Assembly: GCA_001767525.1 (NCBI GenBank)
Contig: MELF01000033.1
Coordinates: 15,641 to 79,640, forward strand
DNA: 64,000 bases
DNA from: Acidobacteria bacterium RIFCSPLOWO2_12_FULL_68_19
GTDB taxonomy: Bacteria > Acidobacteriota > Vicinamibacteria > Vicinamibacterales > UBA2999
Reading direction: 5' to 3'
Shown: positions 24,466-33,114 of the stretch, piece by piece
Numbering within the stretch: the first letter of the stretch is position 1
Layout: every line of letters begins with the position of its first letter
Made by a program: the position numbers and the translations under genes
Notes under the pieces: model-generated
What the model saw: only the letters and a program-made list of their open reading frames with translations
What the model was told of the DNA's origin: nothing
Databases searched by the model: none

Positions 24466-26863
24466 GCTCCCAGACGCGCTCGGGCGAGAGCGGCAGCTCC
24501 CGCACTTCGACGCCGAACGGCGCCAGCGCGTCCTCGACGGCGCTGGCAATCGCCGCGGGCGACGGGATGGCCGCGCCCTCTCCGGCCGCCTTCTGTCCCA
24601 GTGTGGTGAACGGATCCGGCACCGGGCAGTGCTCCACCTCGATCCTCGGCGTCTCGAGCGTCGTCGACTTGCCGTAGTCGAGCAGCGTCAGCGTCAGCAG
24701 CTGGCCGTCGGCGCCATAGACGAATCCCTCGCCCAGCGCCACCGAAATACCGTGCGCCGCCGACCCGTAGATCTGGCCATCGACGACCGCCGGATTGATG
24801 AGCGTCCCGTTGTCGCTGACGATGACGTAGCGGACGACGCGGACGCGTCCCGTCTCCACGTCGACCTCGACGACTGCGGCGTGCGCGGCGGACGAGAACG
24901 TGTACTGGGCCCGCACGCGCCCCTGCATGTCCGGGAGCATCAGCGGATCGGCATGCGGATGGCTGTGGTAGTAGGTCGCCTGCAGGCCAGGCTCGAAGCC
25001 CGGCGGCAGCAACGCCTGGTTCGTGTAGGCGATCTTCCCCAGTTCGGCGAAGGTGACGCTCTCGACGGGTCCACGAGGACCCGTCCCACGAGGGATGACG
25101 ACACCGTCTTCGATCCGCAGCAACGACGGATCGGCCCGCAGGACGGAGGCGGCGAGCGTGAGGACCTTGTCGCGCAGCCGTGTCGCCGCACCGTGGACCG
25201 CGCCGACGTCGTAGAGGTGAAAATTGTTGCCGCTGTTCGAGGACGAGATGCCCCACGGCGAGGACACCGAATCGAACGTGCCGGCCGCCGACACCCGCTC
25301 GAGCGCGACGCCGAGCACGTCGGCCACGATCTGCGCGGCCGTCGTCTCGTGCGATTGACCGCAGCTCGGCGACCCCAGCGTGAAGACGACCGAGCCGTTC
25401 TTCTCGATCTTGACCGTCGCGCCCTCCACGCCGCCTGAGCCCGGCATCTGCGCCGACTGCGGGAAGATCGCCATGTCGCGCGCGGCGTTCCGCCCCCCGG
25501 GCTCGACGCCGATGACAACGCCGATGCCAAGGAGCGTCGAACCGCCCCGCCGTTCCGCCTGCCGGCGCCGCACCTCCGCGTACTCGACGTTCACCAGCAC
25601 CCTGTCGAGCAGCGCCTCGTAGTCGCCGCTGCCGTGAATATTGCCGTTGGGCGTGGTGTAGGGGAACTGCTCCTTCCGGACGAGATTGCTGCGCCGCACC
25701 TCGATCGCATCGAGTCCGAGCTCCCGCGCGACGAGGTCCATCGTGCGCTCCCACACGAAGCACATGCCGGGCTTGCCGATTCCGCGGTTGGGCACCACCG
25801 GGCATTTGTTCGTGAGCACCGAGCGGCCGTCGAGCCGGAGGTGCTGCACCTTGTAGGTGTTGAACAGGTTGTTCAGCTTGTTGGTGAAGTGGATCGTCAG
25901 CGTGCTCACCGACCCGCCCACGTCGTCGGTGTCGCGAATCTTGAGCCCGAGCACTTCTCCCTCTGCCGTGACGGCCGCCTCGACGTCGAACTCCTGCTCG
26001 CACGAGTGCCCGCCGGCCGTCATGTGCTCGCTCCGGTCCTCGATCCACTTGACGGGGCGGCCGGCCTCCACCGCCAGGAGCGCCGTCAGCACGGCGTACT
26101 TGCGAATGAGGTGGATCTTCTGCCCGAACCCGCCGCCGACGTCGGGCACGATCACCCGCACGGCGTCGATCCCGAGCGCCTCCGAGAGCGCTTCGTAGAT
26201 CACATCGGGAGACTGGGAGTTGCACCAGATCGTCAGCCGCTCCGGGGCGGCCTCCGCCAGACACGCGAACGGCTCGAGCGGCGTGGAGCTGTAGCGGTGC
26301 ATCGTCAGATGCTGCCGGACGATCCGGTCCGCTCGCGCGAACGCCGCGTCGGGGTCGCCGTAGGCGACGTGCCCCTCCCAGGCGACGTTGCCGCCGAGTT
26401 CCTCGTACAGCACCGGCGCCGACGGCAGTGCCGCCTCTTCGGTCGAGACAACGGATGGAAGCGGATCGTATTCGACGTCGATCAGCTCGAGCGCGTCTTC
26501 CGCTCCCGCGCGCGTCTCGGCGGCGACGATCGCGACGGGCTCGCCGACGTACCGGACCTTGTCGATCGCCCCGGCGTATTCCGGAATGGGCACGCGCAGG
26601 CCGGCGGCGTAGCGCCCGGGCTTGAACGGCCGGGACAGTCGCTTCACCGCCTCCGGCGTGACGACCGCCTTCACGCCCGGGAGCGCCTCGGCTCGTCTGC
26701 CGTCGACCGCCACGATGCGCGCGTGCGCGTAGGGACTGCGCAGGATGCAGGCGTGCAGCATGCGCGGGAGCGCCAGGTCGTCGACGTACCGGCCCCGCCC
26801 CGTGACGTACCGCGGCGCTTCCTTGCTTCGGGCGCTCCGGCCTATGTACTTCCGCGATTCCAT
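24446..26863 (-). CDS. coxL: MoCo hydroxylase catalytic subunit (CoxL-like), second operon
   Basis: From ATG 26863 (MESRKYIGRSARSKEAPRYV) the protein is 805 residues. It has the hammerhead domain ('YVTGRGRYVDDLALPRMLHACILRSPYAHARI'), the cofactor loop 'VGGGFGQKIHL' and the catalytic-Glu segment 'GQKAAGEGAAIPSPAAI'. The active-site loop reads PNRGIGKPG, closest to form II/aldehyde-oxidase types and unlike the CO dehydrogenase AYxCSFR motif. An organic substrate (aromatic, aldehyde or heterocycle) is therefore expected. It overlaps coxS by 22 bases. The long N-terminal extension of this frame is the shadow of coxS. Confidence 0.92.
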   Translation of the reverse strand: MESRKYIGRSARSKEAPRYVTGRGRYVDDLALPRMLHACILRSPYAHARIVAVDGRRAEALPGVKAVVTPEAVKRLSRPFKPGRYAAGLRVPIPEYAGAIDKVRYVGEPVAIVAAETRAGAEDALELIDVEYDPLPSVVSTEEAALPSAPVLYEELGGNVAWEGHVAYGDPDAAFARADRIVRQHLTMHRYSSTPLEPFACLAEAAPERLTIWCNSQSPDVIYEALSEALGIDAVRVIVPDVGGGFGQKIHLIRKYAVLTALLAVEAGRPVKWIEDRSEHMTAGGHSCEQEFDVEAAVTAEGEVLGLKIRDTDDVGGSVSTLTIHFTNKLNNLFNTYKVQHLRLDGRSVLTNKCPVVPNRGIGKPGMCFVWERTMDLVARELGLDAIEVRRSNLVRKEQFPYTTPNGNIHGSGDYEALLDRVLVNVEYAEVRRRQAERRGGSTLLGIGVVIGVEPGGRNAARDMAIFPQSAQMPGSGGVEGATVKIEKNGSVVFTLGSPSCGQSHETTAAQIVADVLGVALERVSAAGTFDSVSSPWGISSSNSGNNFHLYDVGAVHGAATRLRDKVLTLAASVLRADPSLLRIEDGVVIPRGTGPRGPVESVTFAELGKIAYTNQALLPPGFEPGLQATYYHSHPHADPLMLPDMQGRVRAQYTFSSAAHAAVVEVDVETGRVRVVRYVIVSDNGTLINPAVVDGQIYGSAAHGISVALGEGFVYGADGQLLTLTLLDYGKSTTLETPRIEVEHCPVPDPFTTLGQKAAGEGAAIPSPAAIASAVEDALAPFGVEVRELPLSPERVWELIRARA

Positions 26864-27330
26864 GACTTCAGCCGCGAGGCCGCGTCCTTGACTGCCTCGA
26901 TAATCTGTACGTATCCCGTGCACATGCAGAGGTTGCTCGAGAGCTCCTCTCGAATCTGCTCTTCCGTCGGGTCGGGAGTGCGGGCGAGCAGCGCGTGCAC
27001 CGCCATCACGAAGCCGGGCGTGCAGAAGCCGCACTGGAGCGCGAAGCCGTCTACCAGTGCCTGCTGGACGGGATGCAGGGCGCCCCGGGTGCTCAGCCCC
27101 TCGACGGTCGTCACCTCGCACCCGTCCGCCTGCACGGCCAGCATCAGGCACGCCTTCACGAGCGCGCCGTTGACGAGCACCGAGCAGGCGCCGCATTCCC
27201 CCACGACGCAGCCGACGTGCGTCCCGGTCAATCCGATCTGCTCCCGGAGGAAGTGGACGAGCAGCGTTCGAGCCTCGACCTCGCGTTCGTACGTCTCTCC
27301 GTTCACCGTGAGGCGGATCGAATGCGTCAT
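26842..27330 (-). CDS. coxS: MoCo hydroxylase [2Fe-2S] subunit (CoxS-like), second operon
   Basis: The 162-residue protein starts at ATG 27330, overlapping the TctAB stop (ATGA). It has 'GCVVGECGACSVLVNG' for the plant-type cluster, 'CGFCTPGFVMAVHALL' and 'SNLCMCTGYVQII' for the second cluster. It precedes coxL in the more usual S-L order. Overlap at both ends implies translational coupling from the transporter gene into the hydroxylase. Confidence 0.93.
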   Translation of the reverse strand: MTHSIRLTVNGETYEREVEARTLLVHFLREQIGLTGTHVGCVVGECGACSVLVNGALVKACLMLAVQADGCEVTTVEGLSTRGALHPVQQALVDGFALQCGFCTPGFVMAVHALLARTPDPTEEQIREELSSNLCMCTGYVQIIEAVKDAASRLKSWNRGST

Positions 27331-29354
27331 GACACGAACAGCACGCCCGGCGGCAGCGGCACACGCAGCGCGCGGTCGAACAATCCGTAGATGAACAGCC
27401 ACGACGCGAGCGCGTAGGTGCCGGCGAGCACCACCGACTGCCGCGCGACCGCCAGCAGGTACGCCAACGCGAAGAGCGGCACCGCCACGAGCGCCCCAGC
27501 CAGCCACAGCAGCAGGAAGAACGCCGCCATCCACGCCAGGGCCGACACCCACTCTGCGCGTGAGGCGGTGGCGAACACGTCAGGGAGATCGTTCTCGTCG
27601 GCGGGTCCGTTCGGCATTTCCTCGACGGGTCCGGCCGGCCCCTCCTTCGCGTCGCCCCGCGCTCCTCGACTCGGGCCCGGGGCGCCCCGAGGAAGGCCGG
27701 CGGGCGAACCCCGTCCGGCGAGCGACTGGAGGAGCCGGGCAGCCGCGAACGCCAGCAGCAGAACGCCCGTGGTCACGGGAAACACCGCGGTCCGGAACGG
27801 CCAGCCGGCGGCCTGGTACAGCACCCACGCGGCCGCCAGCAGGAAGCCGGCCGCGATCGGCACGTCGGCGCCGTGCGCGGGCAGGGCCTGGGCGCCGGGC
27901 CGCCCACGCAGGAGCGGCCACACCAGCCCGGCCGCGATCACCACCGCGAACGCCAACACGAGCGGTCGCGTCATCCAGCGCCACTCGTAGAGCGAGTACG
28001 AGAGGAAGAGATAGCGCTCCGCAATGTCCCCCAGCACGAGCGCCAGCAGGAGCGGCGCGCGCGGCCAGTCCCACCGGACCGCCGCAACGCCCAGGACGGT
28101 CGCGCCGAGCATCAGCAGGATGTCGGCGAAGCTGTTGTGCGCCGTGTACGCGCCGAACGCGGTCAACACCATCAGAAACGGCACGAGGAGCACCGCCCGC
28201 ACGTAGGTCAGCCGGACGAGCTGATTGAGGAACAGGAACGACACCGCCACCGCGATGACGTTCGACAAGACGATGATCCAGACCATCGCGTAGGTCACGT
28301 CCAGGTGCGTGGTCAGCATCGCCGGCCCCGGCACGAGCCCCTTCAGCAGGAACACGCTCAGCAGGATCGCCATGGAAATGCTGCCTGGAATGCCGAACGC
28401 CACGGTGGGGATGAGGTTGCCGCCCTCGCGCGAATTGTTCACCGCGCCGGTCGCGATCACCCCCTCGACGTTGCCGCGCCCGAACGTCTCCGGGTGGCGC
28501 GACGAGTGCTGCGCGTGCGCGTAGGCGATGAACTGCGACACGGCGCCGCCCATCCCGGGAATCACGCCGATGCCAAGACCGATCGCGCTCGCGCGGAGCG
28601 TCAGCCACCGGTGCTCGAGTGTGTCGCGCACGCCCTGGAAGACGCGCGACAGCCGCTCGTCGCCGCGCCTGGAGGCGATGCTCTGCTTGGTCATCATGAG
28701 CTGCAGCACCTCGGCGCCGCCGAAGAGCCCCACGACGACCGGCACGACGTTGATCCCGTCCCAGAGATAGAGCTGGCCGAAGGTGAAGCGCTGAATGCTG
28801 CTCTGCGGATCGAGACCGACCATCGCCAGCAGGAATCCGAACGCCGCCATGATGAAGCCCTTGACGAGGTTCCGCCCGGAGAGCGACACGATGAAGCTCA
28901 AGCCGAGCACCGTCAGCATCAGGAACTCCGGCGGCCCGAGCTGCAGCACGACGGGCCGAACGACCGGCACCGAGATCGCCAGCACCGCCGCGCCGACGAG
29001 CGCGCCGATGAGCGAGCTGAAGAGCACGGCGCCCAGCGCGCGGCCTCCTTCGCCGCGCCGCGTCATCGGATAGCCGTCGAGGACGGTGGCGGCCGAGGTC
29101 GCCTCGCCGGGAATCCCGAAGAGCACCGACGTGATGTCGCCCGTCGTCGCGGTCACCGCGTGCATGCCGAGGAGGAACGCAAACGCCGAGATCGCGTCCA
29201 TCGGATAGACGAACGGCAGCATCATCGCGAGCGTGGCGGCGCCGCCGAGCCCGGGAAGGATGCCGACCAGCAGGCCGACGGCGATCCCCACCAGCATGAC
29301 GGCGAAGGTCTGCGGCGCCAGCACCTGCAGGAGGGCGGAGAAAAAGACGTCCAC
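27327..29354 (-). CDS. tctA: Tripartite tricarboxylate transporter permease, TctA-TctB fusion
   Basis: The 675-residue membrane protein combines TctA (about residues 1-500) with a TctB-like four-helix domain (about 555-675). The TctA signatures 'GILPGLGGAATLAMMLPFVYPMDAISAFAFLLGMHAVT', 'TSVLFGIPGEATSAATVLDGYPM' and 'GVIPGMGGAVSQFIAYAHA' are present, as is 'WPFRTAVFPVTTGVLLL' of TctB. The two modules are joined by a Gly/Pro/Arg-rich linker (near 27640-27705) that looks like another in-frame palindromic element. TTT systems take up citrate, tartrate or aromatic carboxylates using a TctC-type receptor, which heads this operon. Confidence 0.88.
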   Translation of the reverse strand: MDVFFSALLQVLAPQTFAVMLVGIAVGLLVGILPGLGGAATLAMMLPFVYPMDAISAFAFLLGMHAVTATTGDITSVLFGIPGEATSAATVLDGYPMTRRGEGGRALGAVLFSSLIGALVGAAVLAISVPVVRPVVLQLGPPEFLMLTVLGLSFIVSLSGRNLVKGFIMAAFGFLLAMVGLDPQSSIQRFTFGQLYLWDGINVVPVVVGLFGGAEVLQLMMTKQSIASRRGDERLSRVFQGVRDTLEHRWLTLRASAIGLGIGVIPGMGGAVSQFIAYAHAQHSSRHPETFGRGNVEGVIATGAVNNSREGGNLIPTVAFGIPGSISMAILLSVFLLKGLVPGPAMLTTHLDVTYAMVWIIVLSNVIAVAVSFLFLNQLVRLTYVRAVLLVPFLMVLTAFGAYTAHNSFADILLMLGATVLGVAAVRWDWPRAPLLLALVLGDIAERYLFLSYSLYEWRWMTRPLVLAFAVVIAAGLVWPLLRGRPGAQALPAHGADVPIAAGFLLAAAWVLYQAAGWPFRTAVFPVTTGVLLLAFAAARLLQSLAGRGSPAGLPRGAPGPSRGARGDAKEGPAGPVEEMPNGPADENDLPDVFATASRAEWVSALAWMAAFFLLLWLAGALVAVPLFALAYLLAVARQSVVLAGTYALASWLFIYGLFDRALRVPLPPGVLFVS

Positions 29355-29366
29355 CGCCGGCGCCCG

Positions 29367-30992
29367 TCAGTCCTTCTTGTCCACGGCCGTGAGGCCGCTC
29401 CCGGGCGCGTCTTGGTCGACGGCGCCGGAGGGAATCACCGATTCGGGCAGCGGAAACCGGGGATCCGAGAACAGCTCCTTCCACTTCGCGACCGTCTCGC
29501 GCACCCGACTCGGGCTCGACTGCGCCACGCGCGGAAACGCGGCGAGCTTCTCGAACGGGCGGCACGCGTCGATCACGGCGCGGGTGTTGTACGGGGCGGC
29601 GGGGTCGGCCAGCAGCGGGTCCACCCGACTCCCCCACGACTTGCGGAGAATCTCGATGTCGTCCGACGGATCGCACCGCGTGCTGACCGCCCACATCACT
29701 TCCTCGAGATTCATCGGATCCACGTCGTCATCGACGACGACGACGAAGCGGTTCATGTAGGCGGCCGCCGGACACTGGGCCGCCAGGTACCCGGCCTGGC
29801 GGGAGTGGCCGCAGAACCGCTGCGTGATCGACACGACGACGAGCAGCCGGCCGCCGCAGGCCTCGTGCGCCCAGACGCCGCGGACGTCGCGCACGCCGAT
29901 TTTCGCCAGATCGTCCTGGATCATCGCCGACTTGAGCAGCGCGCGCATGTAGGAGTAGTCGTTCGGCGGCTTGCCTGGCGGCGTGCCGAGGATGATCGGA
30001 TCGGTCCTGAAATACAGGCGCTCGATGTCCATCGTCGGCACCGGCCGCAGCGAGCCCGAGTAGTAGCCGGTCCACTCGCCGAAGGGGCCTTCCCGCAGCA
30101 CACGCTCGGGGCGAAGCCATCCTTCGACGACGATCTCCGCCGCCGCGGGCATCGGCAGGCCCGTCACCTCGCCGCGGACGACGCACAGCTGCTCGCCGAT
30201 CATCGCGCCGGCGTACGCGTACTCGCTGATCGTGTCCGGCACCTCGGTGCCGGCCACCATCAGGAGCAGGGGATCGTGGCCGAACGACGCTAGGACGGGC
30301 GCCCTGCCGTGCCTGGCGAACCAGCGGTCGTACTGCGCGCGCCCCTGCTTGCCCGCCTCGGCGTTGATCGTCGCGGACCGGCCGTCCTCCTGAATCATCA
30401 TGCGGTAGGCGCCGACGTTGATCCGGCCGGTGTCCGGATCGCTCGTCACCACCGCCACGCCGGTCCCGATATAGCGGCCGCCGTCGTGCTCGTGCCAGCG
30501 CGGCGCCGGAAAGCGCGTGAGGTCCACGTCGCGCCCGGCGACGACGTTCTCGAGAATCGGCCCGCTCGTGACGACGTGCGGCTCGTAGCGCGGCGCCGCC
30601 GCCGCCCACGCGAGCGGCCTGCCGCGGAGCGCCTGGACGAGCCCAGGCGTGTCGAGATTCGGATCGAGCCCGAGCGTCGCCGCCATACGCCGCGCGTTGC
30701 TGAGGGCGCCGGTCAGCACTCGATAGCCCCGGGGGTACCCGACGATGTCGTCGAAGAGGAGCGCGGCGGGCGGCCTGCGGCGGTAGTTGATCTCCGAGAT
30801 CGTGCCGATCTCCAGGTCCCAGTGGGCGCCGGAGACGCGCTGCAGCTCCCCCAGCTGGTCCGCCCGCGCAAGCCAGCCGCGCAGGTCGCCCATTGACTGC
30901 GCTCGGGGCGACCCCGAGGCGCTCGAAGGGTCGGCGGGGTGCCCCTCGACGTGCTCGGGGCGTCCCTGGCTCTTCTCGGAGGGGTGGGACAT
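29367..30992 (-). CDS. UbiD-family (de)carboxylase, second operon
   Basis: The product is 541 residues from ATG 30992 (TGATG overlap with tctC) or 508 from ATG 30893 (MGDLRGWLARADQLGELQRV), where family similarity begins. It has 'GGRYIGTGVAVVTSDPDTGRINVGAYRMMI', the diagnostic 'REGPFGEWTGYYSG' and 'RFVVVVDDDVDPMNLEEVMWAVSTRCDPSDD'. The substrate is unknown, but the operon with a TTT transporter and a MoCo hydroxylase suggests aromatic or heteroaromatic acids. The first 33 residues (containing GRPEHVEGHPAD) are encoded by a palindromic repeat element, so the coupled start has been built from inserted DNA. Confidence 0.92.
   Translation of the reverse strand: MSHPSEKSQGRPEHVEGHPADPSSASGSPRAQSMGDLRGWLARADQLGELQRVSGAHWDLEIGTISEINYRRRPPAALLFDDIVGYPRGYRVLTGALSNARRMAATLGLDPNLDTPGLVQALRGRPLAWAAAAPRYEPHVVTSGPILENVVAGRDVDLTRFPAPRWHEHDGGRYIGTGVAVVTSDPDTGRINVGAYRMMIQEDGRSATINAEAGKQGRAQYDRWFARHGRAPVLASFGHDPLLLMVAGTEVPDTISEYAYAGAMIGEQLCVVRGEVTGLPMPAAAEIVVEGWLRPERVLREGPFGEWTGYYSGSLRPVPTMDIERLYFRTDPIILGTPPGKPPNDYSYMRALLKSAMIQDDLAKIGVRDVRGVWAHEACGGRLLVVVSITQRFCGHSRQAGYLAAQCPAAAYMNRFVVVVDDDVDPMNLEEVMWAVSTRCDPSDDIEILRKSWGSRVDPLLADPAAPYNTRAVIDACRPFEKLAAFPRVAQSSPSRVRETVAKWKELFSDPRFPLPESVIPSGAVDQDAPGSGLTAVDKKD
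30903..30972. repeat. Pair of inverted PE(R/H)VEG-type palindromic elements in a coding region
   Basis: CTCGGGGCGACCCCGAGG plus CGCTCGAAGGG on one side faces GTGCCCCTCGACGTGCTCGGGG on the other. Read as protein the second unit gives GRPEHVEGHP. A related unit at 39175-39200 gives RPERVEGRP in a different gene. Comparable PEPVEG/LSLSKG peptides from dispersed palindromes are known in other bacterial groups; the family assignment here is by resemblance. Confidence 0.7.
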
Positions 30993-32041
30993 CAGGGCTG
31001 AATGATCTCGCGGTACTTCGCCGCCACCTCGGGCGGCGTGGCGAGCACGTCGCTCAAGATCCGCTGAATCCCGGCCGCGTCCTTCGGCTGGAACTCGAGA
31101 TTCATGCGCTTGGCTTCCTCAACGAAGGCCGGGTCGCGGTACGTGGCCGCCAGCGCAGCGCGCAGCGCCTCGACCCGTACGGGCGCGACGCCGGGCGGGA
31201 GCGCGAACGGCTTGGCCATCGCCCCCGGTGCATCCACGAGACGCAGCAGCGTGCGGCTCACCTCGTCCCGGGCGAACTCCATCGCGAGCGGCACGTCCGG
31301 CAGGTCGCCGTGGCGCGTCGTGCCGTTCTGGACGAATACCACGGCGTAGCCGTCCGTCAGCCACTGTCCCGACGCCGACTTCACCGACTCCCAGCCGAGG
31401 CACATCCCGTGAATCTCGCCCCGCTCGACGCCAATCCGCACGTCGTTCGTCGTCGGGTAGCCGGACACGGCTTTCAGGCTGGCGCCGGTGGCGGCGGCGA
31501 GCACCCGCGGGGCGTCGTAAGTGTTCGACCCCGGTCCGGTGCCGCCGACCGCAATCGGCGTCCCGCGGCCGATCATCGCCTTCAAGGTGGTGACCGGGGC
31601 GTCGCCGCGCAGGATGCAGACGTTCGGGTCGTCGTAGGAGCTGCCGAGCCAGTTGAACTGCCGCAGGTCGAAGTTCACGCCCTCGCCGCCCGTCAACTGG
31701 TTCATCATCTGCGCTTCGTGGAACAGGCCGATCACGGTCCCGTCCTTCGGCGCCGCGCTGAAGACGTGGTTGGCCGCCACGAGCCCGCCGCCGCCGGGCA
31801 TGTTGACGACGATGACGGTGGGAGTCCCAGGAATGTGCCTGCCGATGTGCCGCGCGACCAGACGCGCGGTCGTGTCGAAGCCACCGCCCGCACCAGACCC
31901 GACGATGATGCTGACCGTCCTGCCGCGGTAGAACTCCGCCGGCGGAAGGTCGACGTCCGCGCCGGAGTCCGGTCCCGCGCACGCCGACACGACGAGCGCA
32001 GCGACCAGGCCGGCGAGGATGCGTGGTGGCGCGGGAGGCAC
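30992..32041 (-). CDS. tctC: TctC/Bug-family solute-binding lipoprotein
   Basis: The 349-residue protein starts with a lipoprotein signal (ILAGLVAALVVSAC, Cys21). It has the Bug-family features 'VSIIVGSGAGGGFDTTARLVARHIGRHIPGTPTVIVVNMPGGGGLVAANHVFSAAPKDGTVIG' and 'IAVGGTGPGSNTYDAPRVLAAATGASLKAVSGYPTTNDVRIGVERGEI'. Bug proteins bind carboxylates, including aromatic ones, for TTT transport. It is the first gene of a seven-gene minus-strand operon with UbiD, TctAB and a MoCo hydroxylase. Its stop overlaps the downstream UbiD start (TGATG). Confidence 0.92.
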   Translation of the reverse strand: MPPAPPRILAGLVAALVVSACAGPDSGADVDLPPAEFYRGRTVSIIVGSGAGGGFDTTARLVARHIGRHIPGTPTVIVVNMPGGGGLVAANHVFSAAPKDGTVIGLFHEAQMMNQLTGGEGVNFDLRQFNWLGSSYDDPNVCILRGDAPVTTLKAMIGRGTPIAVGGTGPGSNTYDAPRVLAAATGASLKAVSGYPTTNDVRIGVERGEIHGMCLGWESVKSASGQWLTDGYAVVFVQNGTTRHGDLPDVPLAMEFARDEVSRTLLRLVDAPGAMAKPFALPPGVAPVRVEALRAALAATYRDPAFVEEAKRMNLEFQPKDAAGIQRILSDVLATPPEVAAKYREIIQP

Positions 32042-32061
32042 GCGAGCTAGCGTACCTCAGA

Positions 32062-32229
32062 TCATGCGTCCTTGCGCCGATCGCGGCCTCTGCGGCGCTC
32101 GCCTCTGCGGCGCTCGATGCCGGGCGGCGTCGGTGGACCGAGGTTCATCGTCCGGCGTTCTCCTCCCGCTCGGCGGTCGGCCACCTTGCGCTGGTCCTCG
32201 CGACGGCCCGCAGTCGTCTTGTTGGCCAT
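32062..32229 (-). CDS. Small basic Arg-rich protein
   Basis: A 55-residue ORF from ATG 32229 reads MANKTTAGRREDQRKVADRRAGGERR and ends IERRRGERRRGRDRRKDA. Repeated RR-G-x-RR blocks make it strongly basic. Similar short RRxGxRR proteins occur in many high-GC bacteria, without known function. It lies 21 bases upstream of tctC on the same strand and could be a leader gene. Coding status is uncertain because Arg-rich ORFs arise easily in GC-rich DNA. Confidence 0.4.
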   Translation of the reverse strand: MANKTTAGRREDQRKVADRRAGGERRTMNLGPPTPPGIERRRGERRRGRDRRKDA

Positions 32230-32372
32230 GGGAATGGGCTCACTCTGTCCCCAGACGCCCGAACGCGTCAAGTGCCTCCGCGCTCGGCGGGTCGGCGCCC
32301 GGGGCCGCCCGCGTGTCGCGCGTGGGCGAGCCTCGGCATGGTATAAGAGAGCCCCGAAAGCGAGGGTCGATC

Positions 32373-32948
32373 ATGAAGCGTACATATGTGACTGCACTGG
32401 CACTGCTCCTCGGGAGCGCCGTGCTCGCGCCCACTGTCTCGGGTCAGGGCGGCTTTACGAATCTGATGAGCATGAGCCACTGGACGCCGGTCGGCAAGGT
32501 GGACTGGAAGACGATCGGGCGGGAGCTCTGGTCCACCAACGGCAACGGCTTCCTCCTCTCGAAGCAGTCGTACGGCGACTTCGAGATCCGTGCCGAGTTC
32601 TGGGTGTCGCCCGACGCCAACAGCGGCATCTTCATCCGCTGCCAGGACCCGAACAAGGTCGGTGCGGCGACGTGCTACGAAGTGAACATCTACGACACTC
32701 GGCCCGATCCGGCCTTCCGCACCGGCGCGATCGTCGACGTGGCCAAGCCGAGCAACCTGTCGATCAACACGGGGAACAAGTGGAACACGTATCAGATCAC
32801 CGCCAAGGGCCCTCGGCTGATCGTCCGGCTCAACGGCGAGACGACGGCTGACGTGGAGGACCGGAAGTTCGCCCGCGGCCCGTTCGCGCTGCAAGGAGGG
32901 CTCGGGGTCGTCCGATTCCGCAACGTCCAGATCCGCGAGCTCAAGTAA
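32373..32948 (+). CDS. Secreted DUF1080 (3-keto-disaccharide hydrolase domain) protein
   Basis: The 191-residue protein begins at ATG 32373 with a signal peptide (ALALLLGSAVLAPTVSGQ). It then shows the DUF1080 concanavalin-like jelly roll: 'SKQSYGDFEIRAEFWVSPDANSGIFIRCQDPNKVGAATCYEVNIYDTRPDPAFRTGAIVDV' and 'KWNTYQITAKGPRLIVRLNGETTADV'. Many DUF1080 proteins are glycoside-processing or 3-keto-glycoside hydrolases; others have no known activity. It stands alone with the tctC operon diverging upstream and a strong hairpin 24 bases after its stop. Confidence 0.9.
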   Translation: MKRTYVTALALLLGSAVLAPTVSGQGGFTNLMSMSHWTPVGKVDWKTIGRELWSTNGNGFLLSKQSYGDFEIRAEFWVSPDANSGIFIRCQDPNKVGAATCYEVNIYDTRPDPAFRTGAIVDVAKPSNLSINTGNKWNTYQITAKGPRLIVRLNGETTADVEDRKFARGPFALQGGLGVVRFRNVQIRELK

Positions 32949-32971
32949 CCGCCCCGGTCGACGTGTCCCTT

Positions 32972-33007
32972 GATGCATGGCGCCCTGGAACGAGGGCGCC
33001 ATGCATC
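32972..33007. terminator. Strong hairpin, possible terminator without T-tract
   Basis: Perfect 15-base arms (GATGCATGGCGCCCT and its complement) enclose a 6-base loop (GGAACG). It lies 24 bases after the DUF1080 stop and upstream of the next gene's ribosome site. No run of T follows, so it may be a Rho-assisted terminator, an mRNA-stabilising stem or a dispersed palindrome. Confidence 0.5.
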
Positions 33008-33114
33008 GACGGATTCCGCCCCTGTTCCGACCGTGGCTTCACCCTTGCACCACGCACACGCATAGCCGCCAGCCATCGGTCCAGAGGCTGACGACCTTCG
33101 GAAGGGAGGGTGCC

